Shown here piece by piece: positions 48,794 through 56,885 of a stretch of 64,000 bases of DNA (within the stretch, counting starts at the first letter, position 1; each line of letters begins with the position of its first letter). This DNA comes from G963676095 sp963676095 (GTDB taxonomy: Bacteria > Bacteroidota > Bacteroidia > Bacteroidales > Prolixibacteraceae), in the NCBI GenBank assembly GCA_963676095.1, contig OY781040.1:7575544-7639543 (forward strand), written 5' to 3'. The notes under the pieces were generated by a model, which saw only the letters and a list, made by a program, of their open reading frames with translations, did no database searches and was not told the origin of the DNA. A program made the position numbers and the translations under genes.

Positions 48794-49546
48794 TTAAAAA
48801 TTAAATGGTTGGTTGAATATTTTCGGGTTACCGTATAATTGCGGTTTCTGCGTAAACCTTCTGGAAGGGAGTTTTTTGGATACATTCTTATGGACCTCCT
48901 TCAGGGAATCCTTTGCATGGAGGCATTGCATAAAATAATAGGTAAAGGCGCCATTGGCATGCCCGTTAAAGCTGGTATCCGCCGAAGCCTGGTCCTCCGC
49001 GCTGGCAGACAGCCAGACATAGTTCATTTCTGTTTCCCGGTGTACTGTCCGGCGTTTAATTTTAATTGGTACTTCGGTGTCAACGTCAGAAGTTTTGACG
49101 AACCTTACTTTCTGTCCCCCCTTTGTCTTTCCTTCGCCCCCGGAGAAGCAACTGTCGTCAATAACGGCCAGTCCTGCTTCGGCAGGGAACTTGTCAAGAT
49201 AGGGCTGCATGAGGTAATCCCAGAATACTTCTCCCGAATCAAGGTACCACCCCTCGCAAATTCCGTCCGCTTCGCTGTTGTTCGGGTCCCTTCCGTTGGT
49301 CCCGTGCCCGGAATTGGCGATAACCGGGTGGACCCCGTCCAGTGCCCATCGCTGGAATGCCTCAGAAAAGAGATCTTTAACCGACCGGAGTGTGACCTGG
49401 CTGCCTGTTAACGTTGTTGACCCTGTTTTTTTACCGGCCACTTCATTAAATTTTGCAATCAGGTCCGTTTGATCGTTCAGACATCCGCAAAGCTCGTTTG
49501 CTGTCCCGGTGTAATTACTTGCTATTGAATAAATCCTTACTGTCAT
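48794..49546 (-). CDS. Caspase-like (peptidase C14 fold) protein, 250 aa
   Basis: The catalytic pair is visible: VIANSGHGTNGRDPN (His) and LAVIDDSCFSGGEG (Cys in DSCFSGG), with p20-type strands (TVRIYSIASNYTGTANELCG; CLNDQTDLIAKFNEVAG). Such metacaspase-like proteases cut after basic residues. It lies between the fibre gene and the outer-membrane-type gene in a virion block, so it may process virion proteins or act in host killing; the role is unknown. Confidence 0.75.
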   Translation of the reverse strand: MTVRIYSIASNYTGTANELCGCLNDQTDLIAKFNEVAGKKTGSTTLTGSQVTLRSVKDLFSEAFQRWALDGVHPVIANSGHGTNGRDPNNSEADGICEGWYLDSGEVFWDYLMQPYLDKFPAEAGLAVIDDSCFSGGEGKTKGGQKVRFVKTSDVDTEVPIKIKRRTVHRETEMNYVWLSASAEDQASADTSFNGHANGAFTYYFMQCLHAKDSLKEVHKNVSKKLPSRRFTQKPQLYGNPKIFNQPFNF

Positions 49547-49557
49547 TTTATTTTAAA

Positions 49558-52362
49558 TTATTCGACAAAATCATTCATCTGTCCCCCTGCTATATACCAG
49601 CGGGTTGAACCATCTGACATTAATTCCACGCTATGCTGGGAATCTGTCATTTTTATATAGACACTCCCCGTACTTCCGTTGATATAATCCCCCGATTGCG
49701 GGTACAGGTAACCATCATTATCGTTATAGTTGATTACGGTGATCTTTTCCCCATAATTATATGCCGCAGGGTCCGGCAGGTAATAGTTCCTGTTGGCCGT
49801 TTTCGCAGATAAAATGAATACATGATAAGAGGATGACAGGGTCACATAAGAACTGGAATTGGCCGGGGTGCTCACATCCGATGATGTGGTATGGATCTTT
49901 CCGCTTTTCAAGGTAATATCCCCTGTAAAAGTGGCCGCTCCGGTAACTGCCAGGTTCCCTTCAAAATACCCCGCATAGCTACTCCCCAGCGCATTGGAAG
50001 CCGCTGCATAAACCCCGTAGTTTATATATCCGGAGGAGGTGCTCCCGGTATTGACAAACAAGCCGGTGCACACATCATTGCCAAACGAACCGGGGTCCCT
50101 TAAGGTCGCAGGCTGCAAAAGCACATATCTTGTCGGGGAAGAGGAGGCATTGGCCAGGTAAAGGGAACCGGTGGCTGTTTTGTTGATCAGCCCGTAGCTG
50201 TCAATGGTAAAATTACCGATCGCCCCTGCCGTGGCCGTGATAGTTCCCGAGATTGTGGCCCCTGTTGCCGTGAGGGCCCCGGCGGAGGTTACCTTAAACT
50301 TTCCGCTTCCCAGGTTAAAGGCCCCGGCAGTGATGGTCCCCACCGTGGCCAGGTTGCCCAGGGAGGTAATATCCGTGGCGACCAGCTTGTCGGCTGTGAT
50401 CGTCCCGGCTGCTATATTGGCCGCTGTAATCGTCTTGGACGCAATCATGCTGGCAGTTATTGTTCCGGCCTCTATAAAGTCCGTGTTCAGGTAACCGTTC
50501 TCAATCAGGGTGGAACCGTTTACCACGGCGTCCTGCTTGGCATCGTCCAGGGAGGATTCGATATCGTCGGCATAAGACTTGGCCGAACTGAGCGCGCTTG
50601 AAGCCTGGGAAGCGGCATAGCTTTCTGCCGTACTCAGGTTGGTTGCGTCCTGTGTGGCCGCGTAACTCTTGGCAGAGGTTAAGGCGGAAGAGGCCTGGCT
50701 GGCAGCATACGTTTTTGCCGTGCTTAAATTGCTTGCGTCCTGGGTCGCAGCGTAACTCTTGGCCGTGCTTAAGTTGGTATCGCTATAGCTCTTGGCTGAA
50801 GTGAGGGAACTTGACGCCTGGCTGGCTGCGTAAGTTTTCGCCGTACTCAGGTTACTGGCATCCTGTGTCGCTGCATAGCTTTTTGCCGTGCCCAGGTTGG
50901 TATCCGAGTAGTCCCGGATGGTATCCCCGACAGAGGAGGCATAGGTCTTTGCCGTACTCAGGGAGCTTGACGCCTGGCTGGCTGCATAGGTCTTTGCTGT
51001 GCTCAGGTTGCTGGCGTCCTGGGTCGCCGCATAGCTCTTGGCCGAAGACAGGGCGGAATTGGCTTTTGTCGTGGCATCGCTTGACGCCGTTGAAACAGCG
51101 CTGCTTTCCGCCGTTGAAGCGACACCGTCGGCATAGTCCTTTACCGAGCTTTCCAGATCGTCCAGGCTGTCGCTCAGCCCGGTAACATTACTGCTGGATA
51201 CATACAGGGCACTGGTTTTGATCATATCTGCCGTAATTGACCCCGCCTCGATAAAATCCGTGTTCAGGTAGCCCCCTTCAATGAGGGTCTCCCCGTTGAC
51301 AATGGCGTCCTGTTTGGCTCCGTCCAGGGCCGATTCAATGGCGTCTGCATAACTTTTGGCGGAACCCAGTGCGGAAGAGGCCTGGCTGGCTGCGTAGGTC
51401 TTTGCCGTGCTCAGGTTGTCATCCGAGTAACCCCGGACGGTATCGCCAACGGCTGAAGCATAACCCTGCGCGGATGATAGAGCTGCATTTGCTTTTGTGG
51501 CGGCATCCCCGGCAGCGGTTGAAACGGCGTTCGATTGGGCGGTGTCCGCCTTGGCCGAGGCATAGCTCTTTGTGGCCGCATTCCCGCCGGTCACATAAAT
51601 CTTCCCGGAGAAATAACCGTTCTCCAGGTAAACATTCTGCCCGTAAAGCCCGTACCCCTTCAGGCTGCCCCAGGTGTTTGTGGTAATCCCGGTCAGATCG
51701 CCGAGCCTTACCTTTGTTTTCCCCGTGAAATCATAACTGTCCACGCTGTCCAGCACATCGATGTAAGGGGCATTGTCGTCCGTGCTGGTCAGGTAAATCA
51801 GCCCCTGGCGGTCCGTATCGGTAATGTTGCCGAACTGGACCAGCTCGTCGCCCACTGCCGGGCGGCTCTCCCCGTCAAAGGAGTTTTTGTCCAGGGCAAA
51901 GTATAAACTGTCCACGTGGTCCACCACGGCATAATAGTACTTTTCATTGCTCCCGGTAAAGTTCTGGCAGCGGACAATGTCCCCGGCCACGAAGGAAACA
52001 GTCGAATCCTCCGGGTAAATAATCCAGTAATCGCTTTCCAGGGTGGAATCGATGACCGATTTAATCTTGCAGTTGGCTGCCGAGATGACCAGCCCGCCGT
52101 TGACCGAACGGACCTTTTTAATGATCAGCTCATACACGTTCATGCTTTTGCGGACGGTCAGTTTGTCAAAGGTCGCGCTGCTACTGTTATCGATCCGCCA
52201 GCCCGACCCGGTAAATCCGGAGACAAAACTTTTCGTGCCGATGTACCGGTTTACCACCGCCGTATCCGTTTTCAGCCAGGGGATGTATTTCCTCCCGGTG
52301 GCATTCTGCCCGTGACAAAGTGTTGACAGGAAAAGGAATAACAGGAATATTGATTTTTTCAT
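49558..52362 (-). CDS. Long repetitive tail-fibre protein with signal peptide, 934 aa
   Basis: An N-terminal signal-like segment (MKKSIFLLFLFLSTLCHGQ) precedes a head domain (~20-245). Residues ~250-640 consist of repeats of ~14-16 residues (STAKTYAASQASS; SAKSYAATQDASNL) that form a Ser/Ala-rich shaft. Two copies of DAKQDAVVNGSTLIENGYLN, TDFIEAGTITASMI follow and then fibre-type TITADKL repeats and a tip domain of ~120 residues. This is a long tail or side fibre for receptor binding. The presence of a signal peptide in a virion fibre is unexpected. Confidence 0.75.
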   Translation of the reverse strand: MKKSIFLLFLFLSTLCHGQNATGRKYIPWLKTDTAVVNRYIGTKSFVSGFTGSGWRIDNSSSATFDKLTVRKSMNVYELIIKKVRSVNGGLVISAANCKIKSVIDSTLESDYWIIYPEDSTVSFVAGDIVRCQNFTGSNEKYYYAVVDHVDSLYFALDKNSFDGESRPAVGDELVQFGNITDTDRQGLIYLTSTDDNAPYIDVLDSVDSYDFTGKTKVRLGDLTGITTNTWGSLKGYGLYGQNVYLENGYFSGKIYVTGGNAATKSYASAKADTAQSNAVSTAAGDAATKANAALSSAQGYASAVGDTVRGYSDDNLSTAKTYAASQASSALGSAKSYADAIESALDGAKQDAIVNGETLIEGGYLNTDFIEAGSITADMIKTSALYVSSSNVTGLSDSLDDLESSVKDYADGVASTAESSAVSTASSDATTKANSALSSAKSYAATQDASNLSTAKTYAASQASSSLSTAKTYASSVGDTIRDYSDTNLGTAKSYAATQDASNLSTAKTYAASQASSSLTSAKSYSDTNLSTAKSYAATQDASNLSTAKTYAASQASSALTSAKSYAATQDATNLSTAESYAASQASSALSSAKSYADDIESSLDDAKQDAVVNGSTLIENGYLNTDFIEAGTITASMIASKTITAANIAAGTITADKLVATDITSLGNLATVGTITAGAFNLGSGKFKVTSAGALTATGATISGTITATAGAIGNFTIDSYGLINKTATGSLYLANASSSPTRYVLLQPATLRDPGSFGNDVCTGLFVNTGSTSSGYINYGVYAAASNALGSSYAGYFEGNLAVTGAATFTGDITLKSGKIHTTSSDVSTPANSSSYVTLSSSYHVFILSAKTANRNYYLPDPAAYNYGEKITVINYNDNDGYLYPQSGDYINGSTGSVYIKMTDSQHSVELMSDGSTRWYIAGGQMNDFVE

Positions 52363-52381
52363 TTTTTACCGTTCCGTTTAT

Positions 52382-52705
52382 TTAGGACCAAAAATTAAAG
52401 TAGGGCATCTTCAGGCAGGAAGTCCACCGCAGGGTACCCGCGCAGGAGGAGGCGACCACGAAAGAACCCGTTCCCTTTGTAATGGAGATGGCCTCTTTGA
52501 TGTCCACCCCGTCGTTATCGACCGCCTGGACCACGTAAACCTCGTACAGGCCGGCATCGTCATAAGCGGTTTCCAGGGTAACGGTAAGGTCCCCGTCAAT
52601 AAGGGTTTCCTCCCCGTACTGGACCTGGAAGATCTCCCGGACATTGACCTGGATCAAATCTTCCGTGGCTTTTCTCACTTGTTCAAAATCTTCTGCACTT
52701 GGCAT
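52382..52705 (-). CDS. Virion-module protein, 107 aa
   Basis: DLIQVNVREIFQVQYGEETL then beta-strands (TVTLETAYDDAGLYEVYVVQ) and VASSCAGTLRWTS. Possibly a tail or fibre-attachment protein; no family recognised. Confidence 0.5.
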   Translation of the reverse strand: MPSAEDFEQVRKATEDLIQVNVREIFQVQYGEETLIDGDLTVTLETAYDDAGLYEVYVVQAVDNDGVDIKEAISITKGTGSFVVASSCAGTLRWTSCLKMPYFNFWS

Positions 52706-52708
52706 CTT

Positions 52709-53437
52709 TTACAGGTTTTGATAACAAAGTTTTTCCTGGGCAAAAGCGGCTTTGTCCTGTTCCGCCATCCCGGTTACCTGGAGGACCATTCCCGCGGCGG
52801 CCCAGGTCAGGGCGTCCTGGAGGTTATCGGGCATGTCTTCCGCTTCGGTTTCCCGGATGTAATAAAACCACTCAATTTCGTGCGTGGCCGAAGAGTAATA
52901 TTCCAATACCCGGGCAATGCTGCCGTCGATGGTCCTTCTTGAAAAGGCCACGACAGGTTTAGCCGGCCCCCCGCGGGTAAAGGCATTGCGTTGCAGTTTG
53001 TACCTTGCATCCTGCGGGGTAATGGCCTCTGTAACTTCCCTTTCCCAGTCGGTCATCTTAAAGGAAACAAGACGAAGAAAGTTATCGGCCAGCTGCACAT
53101 AACCGGTATCATCGCCACCGGTATCCTTAACCGGCTCATTCTCATTGCTGACCGGGTCCAGGACATGCAGCGGGGCGGAGAGCAGCACCCGTTTGGCCGC
53201 CTCGTCCAAAAAGGCGTTGACCAGTAAATTGTAAGGGTCCGTAATATTATCTTCATCGTCCAGGGAAAACTGTGTCCCTTCCCCTTCGGGGATGATCTCG
53301 TCCACCTTGGCCTTTACATAGTTGATCAATGTCAGCCTGCCGGAGGGTATTGTGGCGCTGCTGCCGCTGGCATAGGAAGAGAGCAGCGTTGACAGCGCTG
53401 ATTCAAAGGAGGTCCGTTCTGTCGTTAATGTTGCCAT
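52709..53437 (-). CDS. Virion connector-like protein, 242 aa
   Basis: Alpha-rich with conserved turn DNFLRLVSFKMTDWEREVTE, AITPQDARYKLQRNAFTRGG, EWFYYIRETEAEDM. The pattern is that of phage head-tail connector or tail adaptor proteins, but this is weak evidence. Located between coat block and fibre. Confidence 0.5.
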   Translation of the reverse strand: MATLTTERTSFESALSTLLSSYASGSSATIPSGRLTLINYVKAKVDEIIPEGEGTQFSLDDEDNITDPYNLLVNAFLDEAAKRVLLSAPLHVLDPVSNENEPVKDTGGDDTGYVQLADNFLRLVSFKMTDWEREVTEAITPQDARYKLQRNAFTRGGPAKPVVAFSRRTIDGSIARVLEYYSSATHEIEWFYYIRETEAEDMPDNLQDALTWAAAGMVLQVTGMAEQDKAAFAQEKLCYQNL

Positions 53438-53464
53438 CGCTTAATGACTTGATCGTGTTTTTAT

Positions 53465-53512
53465 TTTGTAAAAAGGCCCCGCCCCGCAAAAGGACAGGGC
53501 CCTGTTTTACCT
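53465..53512 (-). terminator. Intrinsic terminator inside the minus-strand virion block
   Basis: On the minus strand GGCCC...GGGGCC is followed by TTTTT; it lies beyond the stop at 53528 and ahead of the next gene. Confidence 0.45.
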
Positions 53513-53527
53513 GCTATGAAAAAAAAC

Positions 53528-53839
53528 TTACACGTTAATGGCTGCGGCAGAAACAAACAGTTTCCATAATGCAGCGCCGGTATCGTAATAAACAAGGTCG
53601 CCAACAATAACTGCCAGGACATCACCGCCCGGGTTCAGATTACCGGCACCGGTCAGCCGGTAAACATCCAGGTTGTCCGGACCCTCCAGCGCCGTTAATT
53701 CATCAACGGTTGCCGTTCCCTTGTACTTGGGGCAATAGTCAAAGACAAAGCCAATCATGGCATAGAGTTTTTGTTCCATGGAAAGGTTATCCCCGAAATA
53801 ACCCCCTGCATATTTTTTTATAAAATTGTCGCGTGTCAT
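53528..53839 (-). CDS. Virion-module protein, 103 aa
   Basis: TRDNFIKKYAGGYFGDNLSM, EQKLYAMIGFVFDYCPKYKG, then VYRLTGAGNLNPGGDVLAVI. Could be a small head protein. It overlaps the previous gene by 4 bases. Confidence 0.5.
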   Translation of the reverse strand: MTRDNFIKKYAGGYFGDNLSMEQKLYAMIGFVFDYCPKYKGTATVDELTALEGPDNLDVYRLTGAGNLNPGGDVLAVIVGDLVYYDTGAALWKLFVSAAAINV

Positions 53840-54282
53840 TCTTCCTGATTATTTTGATCGGTTTCAAAAGTTAACTGAAAGCCCAGTTCACAGGCCTTCT
53901 CAGTAATCCTGGCCTTATTGCCCAGGACGGTAAAGGGGATGTTGTGTTCCCGGTTCAGCCAGTCCCTGGCCTGCTGGACGGTCTTAAAGGATTTTTCAGT
54001 CTGCCCTTCCTTTTCAACACTTTTATCCTTCAGGCCCAGGGCCTTTCTTGCATTGTACTCTTCAATAAGCATCCCGTCGATTTCCGCCAGCCGGTATTTC
54101 TTACCGAACCGGGCGTCTTCTTCCAGGGCCTGCTGGAGTGTTTCATTGCTGGTAATAAAATACCCTTCCCTGCGTAAGGAATAACCGGGGATGAATTCGA
54201 TACTGGCCTGCCTTTTTTCGGGCAGGGCCAGTATGATCAGTAAACTGTCCCGGTTATTGGCCACATATCTTTTACTTGCCAT
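53836..54282 (-). CDS. Virion-module protein, 148 aa
   Basis: MASKRYVANNRDSLLIILAL, GYSLRREGYFITSNETLQQA, AREDARF-like basic segment and DWLNREHNIPFTVLGNKARI, a small alpha-beta protein directly after the coat gene. Head decoration or completion protein is possible. Confidence 0.5.
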   Translation of the reverse strand: MASKRYVANNRDSLLIILALPEKRQASIEFIPGYSLRREGYFITSNETLQQALEEDARFGKKYRLAEIDGMLIEEYNARKALGLKDKSVEKEGQTEKSFKTVQQARDWLNREHNIPFTVLGNKARITEKACELGFQLTFETDQNNQEE

Positions 54283-54304
54283 TGCTGTTGCCTTTTTTTA
54301 AAGG

Positions 54305-55720
54305 TTAAACCAGGCTGGTATAAACCGGGCCCTTGATAATGGTGTGTGTTTTCGGGTACTTGATGACCGGGCAGGATACCTCGCTGATAAACTTGGCATC
54401 CGAGTTGGACTGGGCCAGTTTTTGTTTATCGATCGAATCGATTTTCTGGGGGACAAAATGGCGTTCGCCGATGTTGTTGACATCCACCACGACGGCATTG
54501 TACCCGTAACCCATGTACTTGAACAGCGGGTGCTTGATTAAAACCAGTTCCCCGTCCCCGGTGTTGATCTTGTTAAAATACAGGCCGTACTGGTACTCGA
54601 TATTCTTTTCGGACAGGTTCTTCTGGATATCTTCTGTCCGTTTAAGGGCGTTCCACAGGTATTCCCCGATGAACATCCACCGCTGGCCGCTGCCTGCATT
54701 TCCGCTGAATGCCTGGCGGACCATTTCATCAATATTTCCCGGTTTGATGGTCGGTACCCCGTCCGATACAAGCGAGGTCCAGTCGATCTCGTTGCTGATA
54801 AAATAGGTCATCCCCCCGCAGGTGAAGGTTTTCTTCCCGTTGGGATAAACGATGTTGCGCGAACCGAACCAGTATGCAATCTCCCTTTTTACGCGGTAAT
54901 CGTAAAGGGCCAGTTCCATCTGGTCGGCTTCATCAAATTTGACTTCCTTCTTCGCTTTCTGTTCCCATTTGGAGATTTCGATCTGGGACCCGAAATACTG
55001 GCAGTAGTTATAGTCGTCCGCAGGGACGTATTCGCTCGGCGCAGTCTGCACATTGAACTCGTTCAGGGCGCGCCCGCCGATAACGATGGCGCTGTCGGCA
55101 GCAATATCCTGCACGCCTGTTTTCAGCAATGACTTTTTATCCGTGGCGGCATTGTCCCCGTTGACCGGGATTACCTTTACCAGGTTATTGGCCGTATCGA
55201 CGGCATAAACGTAAAGTTGCAACGGGGCGTTGGCCAGGGTGGTTGTGCCGGCGCCTTCAGCGTATCCGGGAACAGAAGGGATAAAAATGGTATCGCCTTC
55301 GCCATATAAGGATACATTTCCCACTTTCAGGTCAAAAGAAGACTGGTTGGCGGCAGCGACAGCCGTTGAGACCGTATCGTTGAACGGTTTGGTTTCCACG
55401 CTGTAATGCCTTGTCTTGATCGAATCCGTTGCGCGGCGGATACCCTTTATGTTACGTAACAATTGGTCCATAGGGGCGTACCCGGGCCACATCTTGGTAA
55501 CGACCTGGTCGATATCGTCCAGGTGGATCCCTTCGGCTGCCCCTTCGACATTCTCCATACCGGCGGCCTCATTGGCGATAACGCTGCCCACCGTATCGGC
55601 CATTGCATAGGCAATCCCGAAAGGGGTCAGCATGCCTGTCCCGAAAACAGTACCAAGCAGTACTATCAGGGAAAATAATCCTGCAAACAGGTATAAAAAT
55701 TTAAACACTTGTCGTTTCAT
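54305..55720 (-). CDS. Major capsid protein candidate (SU10/DUF5309-like), 471 aa
   Basis: Length and order (after scaffold, before small head genes) fit a coat protein. Similar segments: KGIRRATDSIKTRHYSVETK, YCQYFGSQIEISKWEQKAKK, MELALYDYRVKREIAYWFGS, GGMTYFISNEIDWTSL and RWMFIGEYLWNALKRTEDIQ, which resemble HK97-fold SU10-type coats. The N-terminus is a hydrophobic, signal-like helix (FKFLYLFAGLFSLIVLLGTV) of ~40 residues, unexpected for a coat and possibly a cleaved delta-domain. Confidence 0.65.
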   Translation of the reverse strand: MKRQVFKFLYLFAGLFSLIVLLGTVFGTGMLTPFGIAYAMADTVGSVIANEAAGMENVEGAAEGIHLDDIDQVVTKMWPGYAPMDQLLRNIKGIRRATDSIKTRHYSVETKPFNDTVSTAVAAANQSSFDLKVGNVSLYGEGDTIFIPSVPGYAEGAGTTTLANAPLQLYVYAVDTANNLVKVIPVNGDNAATDKKSLLKTGVQDIAADSAIVIGGRALNEFNVQTAPSEYVPADDYNYCQYFGSQIEISKWEQKAKKEVKFDEADQMELALYDYRVKREIAYWFGSRNIVYPNGKKTFTCGGMTYFISNEIDWTSLVSDGVPTIKPGNIDEMVRQAFSGNAGSGQRWMFIGEYLWNALKRTEDIQKNLSEKNIEYQYGLYFNKINTGDGELVLIKHPLFKYMGYGYNAVVVDVNNIGERHFVPQKIDSIDKQKLAQSNSDAKFISEVSCPVIKYPKTHTIIKGPVYTSLV

Positions 55721-55741
55721 TTCTCGTGTTATTTGTGTTTG

Positions 55742-56509
55742 TTAAACTCTGAATTCTTCTCTTGGGGCCAGGAACAATTTCTTTTTCGGGGCCTGTTTAA
55801 CGGCCCCGGTATTGGAAAGCCTGGGGAGCCCGTCCCCGTTGTCTTTTCCTGCCCGTTTCTTTTCGATCTGCTCGTTCAGGCCGGCAACATGCGCGTCCTC
55901 CGCGGCAGCCTGCGCCTCCTTGTCTTTCTGGCTGGCCATCTTGTCATAATTAAAGCCCTTTTCCAGAACGGCCAGGTGTTCCGGGGTCAGTTTCCCGTCA
56001 AACATATCGGCGTTCAGGGCCGATATTTTATCCAGGAATTCAATGGTCGTTTTTTCGTCCCACCCTTTTTCGGCCTGGAACTTTCTCACGTTCTCAATGG
56101 AAACCTGCTCGTTCCCGGTAAGCTCTTTCTTGCGGGCCTCTTCCCTGGATTTCTTTTCCCCCAGGGCCTTTTGCCGTTCCTCCCTGGCCTTGCCTATTTT
56201 TTCATAGTCGGGGGCCCCTTCGGGCGGTTCCATGCTGTCCAGGTCCATGTACCGGGCAAAGGCTTCCTGCGGGGACATCCCTTTCATGACCCCTTCCAGC
56301 ACATCGCCGAACTCGGGGAATTCCCCGACAACCTTCAGCAGCCTTTCCTGGAAACTTTTTTCCTTGTCTTCCTCCGCTCCCCCGTTGTCTTTCCCTTCTT
56401 CCGGGGGCTGGGGCCCTTCCGGGACGGCCTGCTGTTCCGGGGCCTTTTCTGCTTCCGGCGGGGTTTGCGCAGCGGCCTGCTGCTGCCCTTTTTTATCTTC
56501 CTTGTCCAT
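55742..56509 (-). CDS. Scaffolding-like protein, 255 aa
   Basis: Strongly charged, Pro/Glu/Gln-rich N-terminus (QQQAAAQTPPEAEKAPEQQA), helical centre (QERLLKVVGEFPEFGDVLEG) and a basic C-terminus. Directly upstream of the coat gene, the usual place for an internal scaffold. No enzymatic motif is visible. Divergent from the terminase genes, which start 146 bases away on the other strand. Confidence 0.65.
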   Translation of the reverse strand: MDKEDKKGQQQAAAQTPPEAEKAPEQQAVPEGPQPPEEGKDNGGAEEDKEKSFQERLLKVVGEFPEFGDVLEGVMKGMSPQEAFARYMDLDSMEPPEGAPDYEKIGKAREERQKALGEKKSREEARKKELTGNEQVSIENVRKFQAEKGWDEKTTIEFLDKISALNADMFDGKLTPEHLAVLEKGFNYDKMASQKDKEAQAAAEDAHVAGLNEQIEKKRAGKDNGDGLPRLSNTGAVKQAPKKKLFLAPREEFRV

Positions 56510-56654
56510 GATTTTTTATTCCGGTTAATATATTTAAAGTAATACTTTAATCAAAAGTAGATATATAACACATATTCAATTTTATAAATGATACAAAATC
56601 GTATCGTTTTTAAAATTAATTGGGTATTTTTGGAAAAGTGTTAACCGGGATAAA

Positions 56655-56885
56655 ATGAGGGACAGCACCAAAATCAAGTACCTGACCATTATCAGGCAGT
56701 ACAATCTGGTTACCGGGCATTTCGGCCCGGATGCCCCCTATATCTCCAAGGGCCACATCATCGACCTGACAATCAGCAGCCTGAAAGAATCCTCAGGCAT
56801 TGTCACAAGCCGTATCGTGGTGTACCGGGCCCTGGAGAAGGCCGGAGAACTGAAAAAAGAGGAGTTTATGGTCGATGGACATTGA
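56655..56885 (+). CDS. Small terminase subunit candidate, 76 aa
   Basis: A short winged-helix-like protein (IKYLTIIRQYNLVTGHFGPD; RIVVYRALEKAGELKKEEF) whose 3' end overlaps terL by 11 bases. Position and DNA-binding-like fold suggest the packaging initiator, but it is shorter than most small terminases. Confidence 0.5.
   Translation: MRDSTKIKYLTIIRQYNLVTGHFGPDAPYISKGHIIDLTISSLKESSGIVTSRIVVYRALEKAGELKKEEFMVDGH

Noticed and set aside
51369..51686. Arg-rich frames on the plus strand opposite the fibre gene
   Set aside because: Antisense shadows of the repetitive Ser/Ala-rich coding strand.
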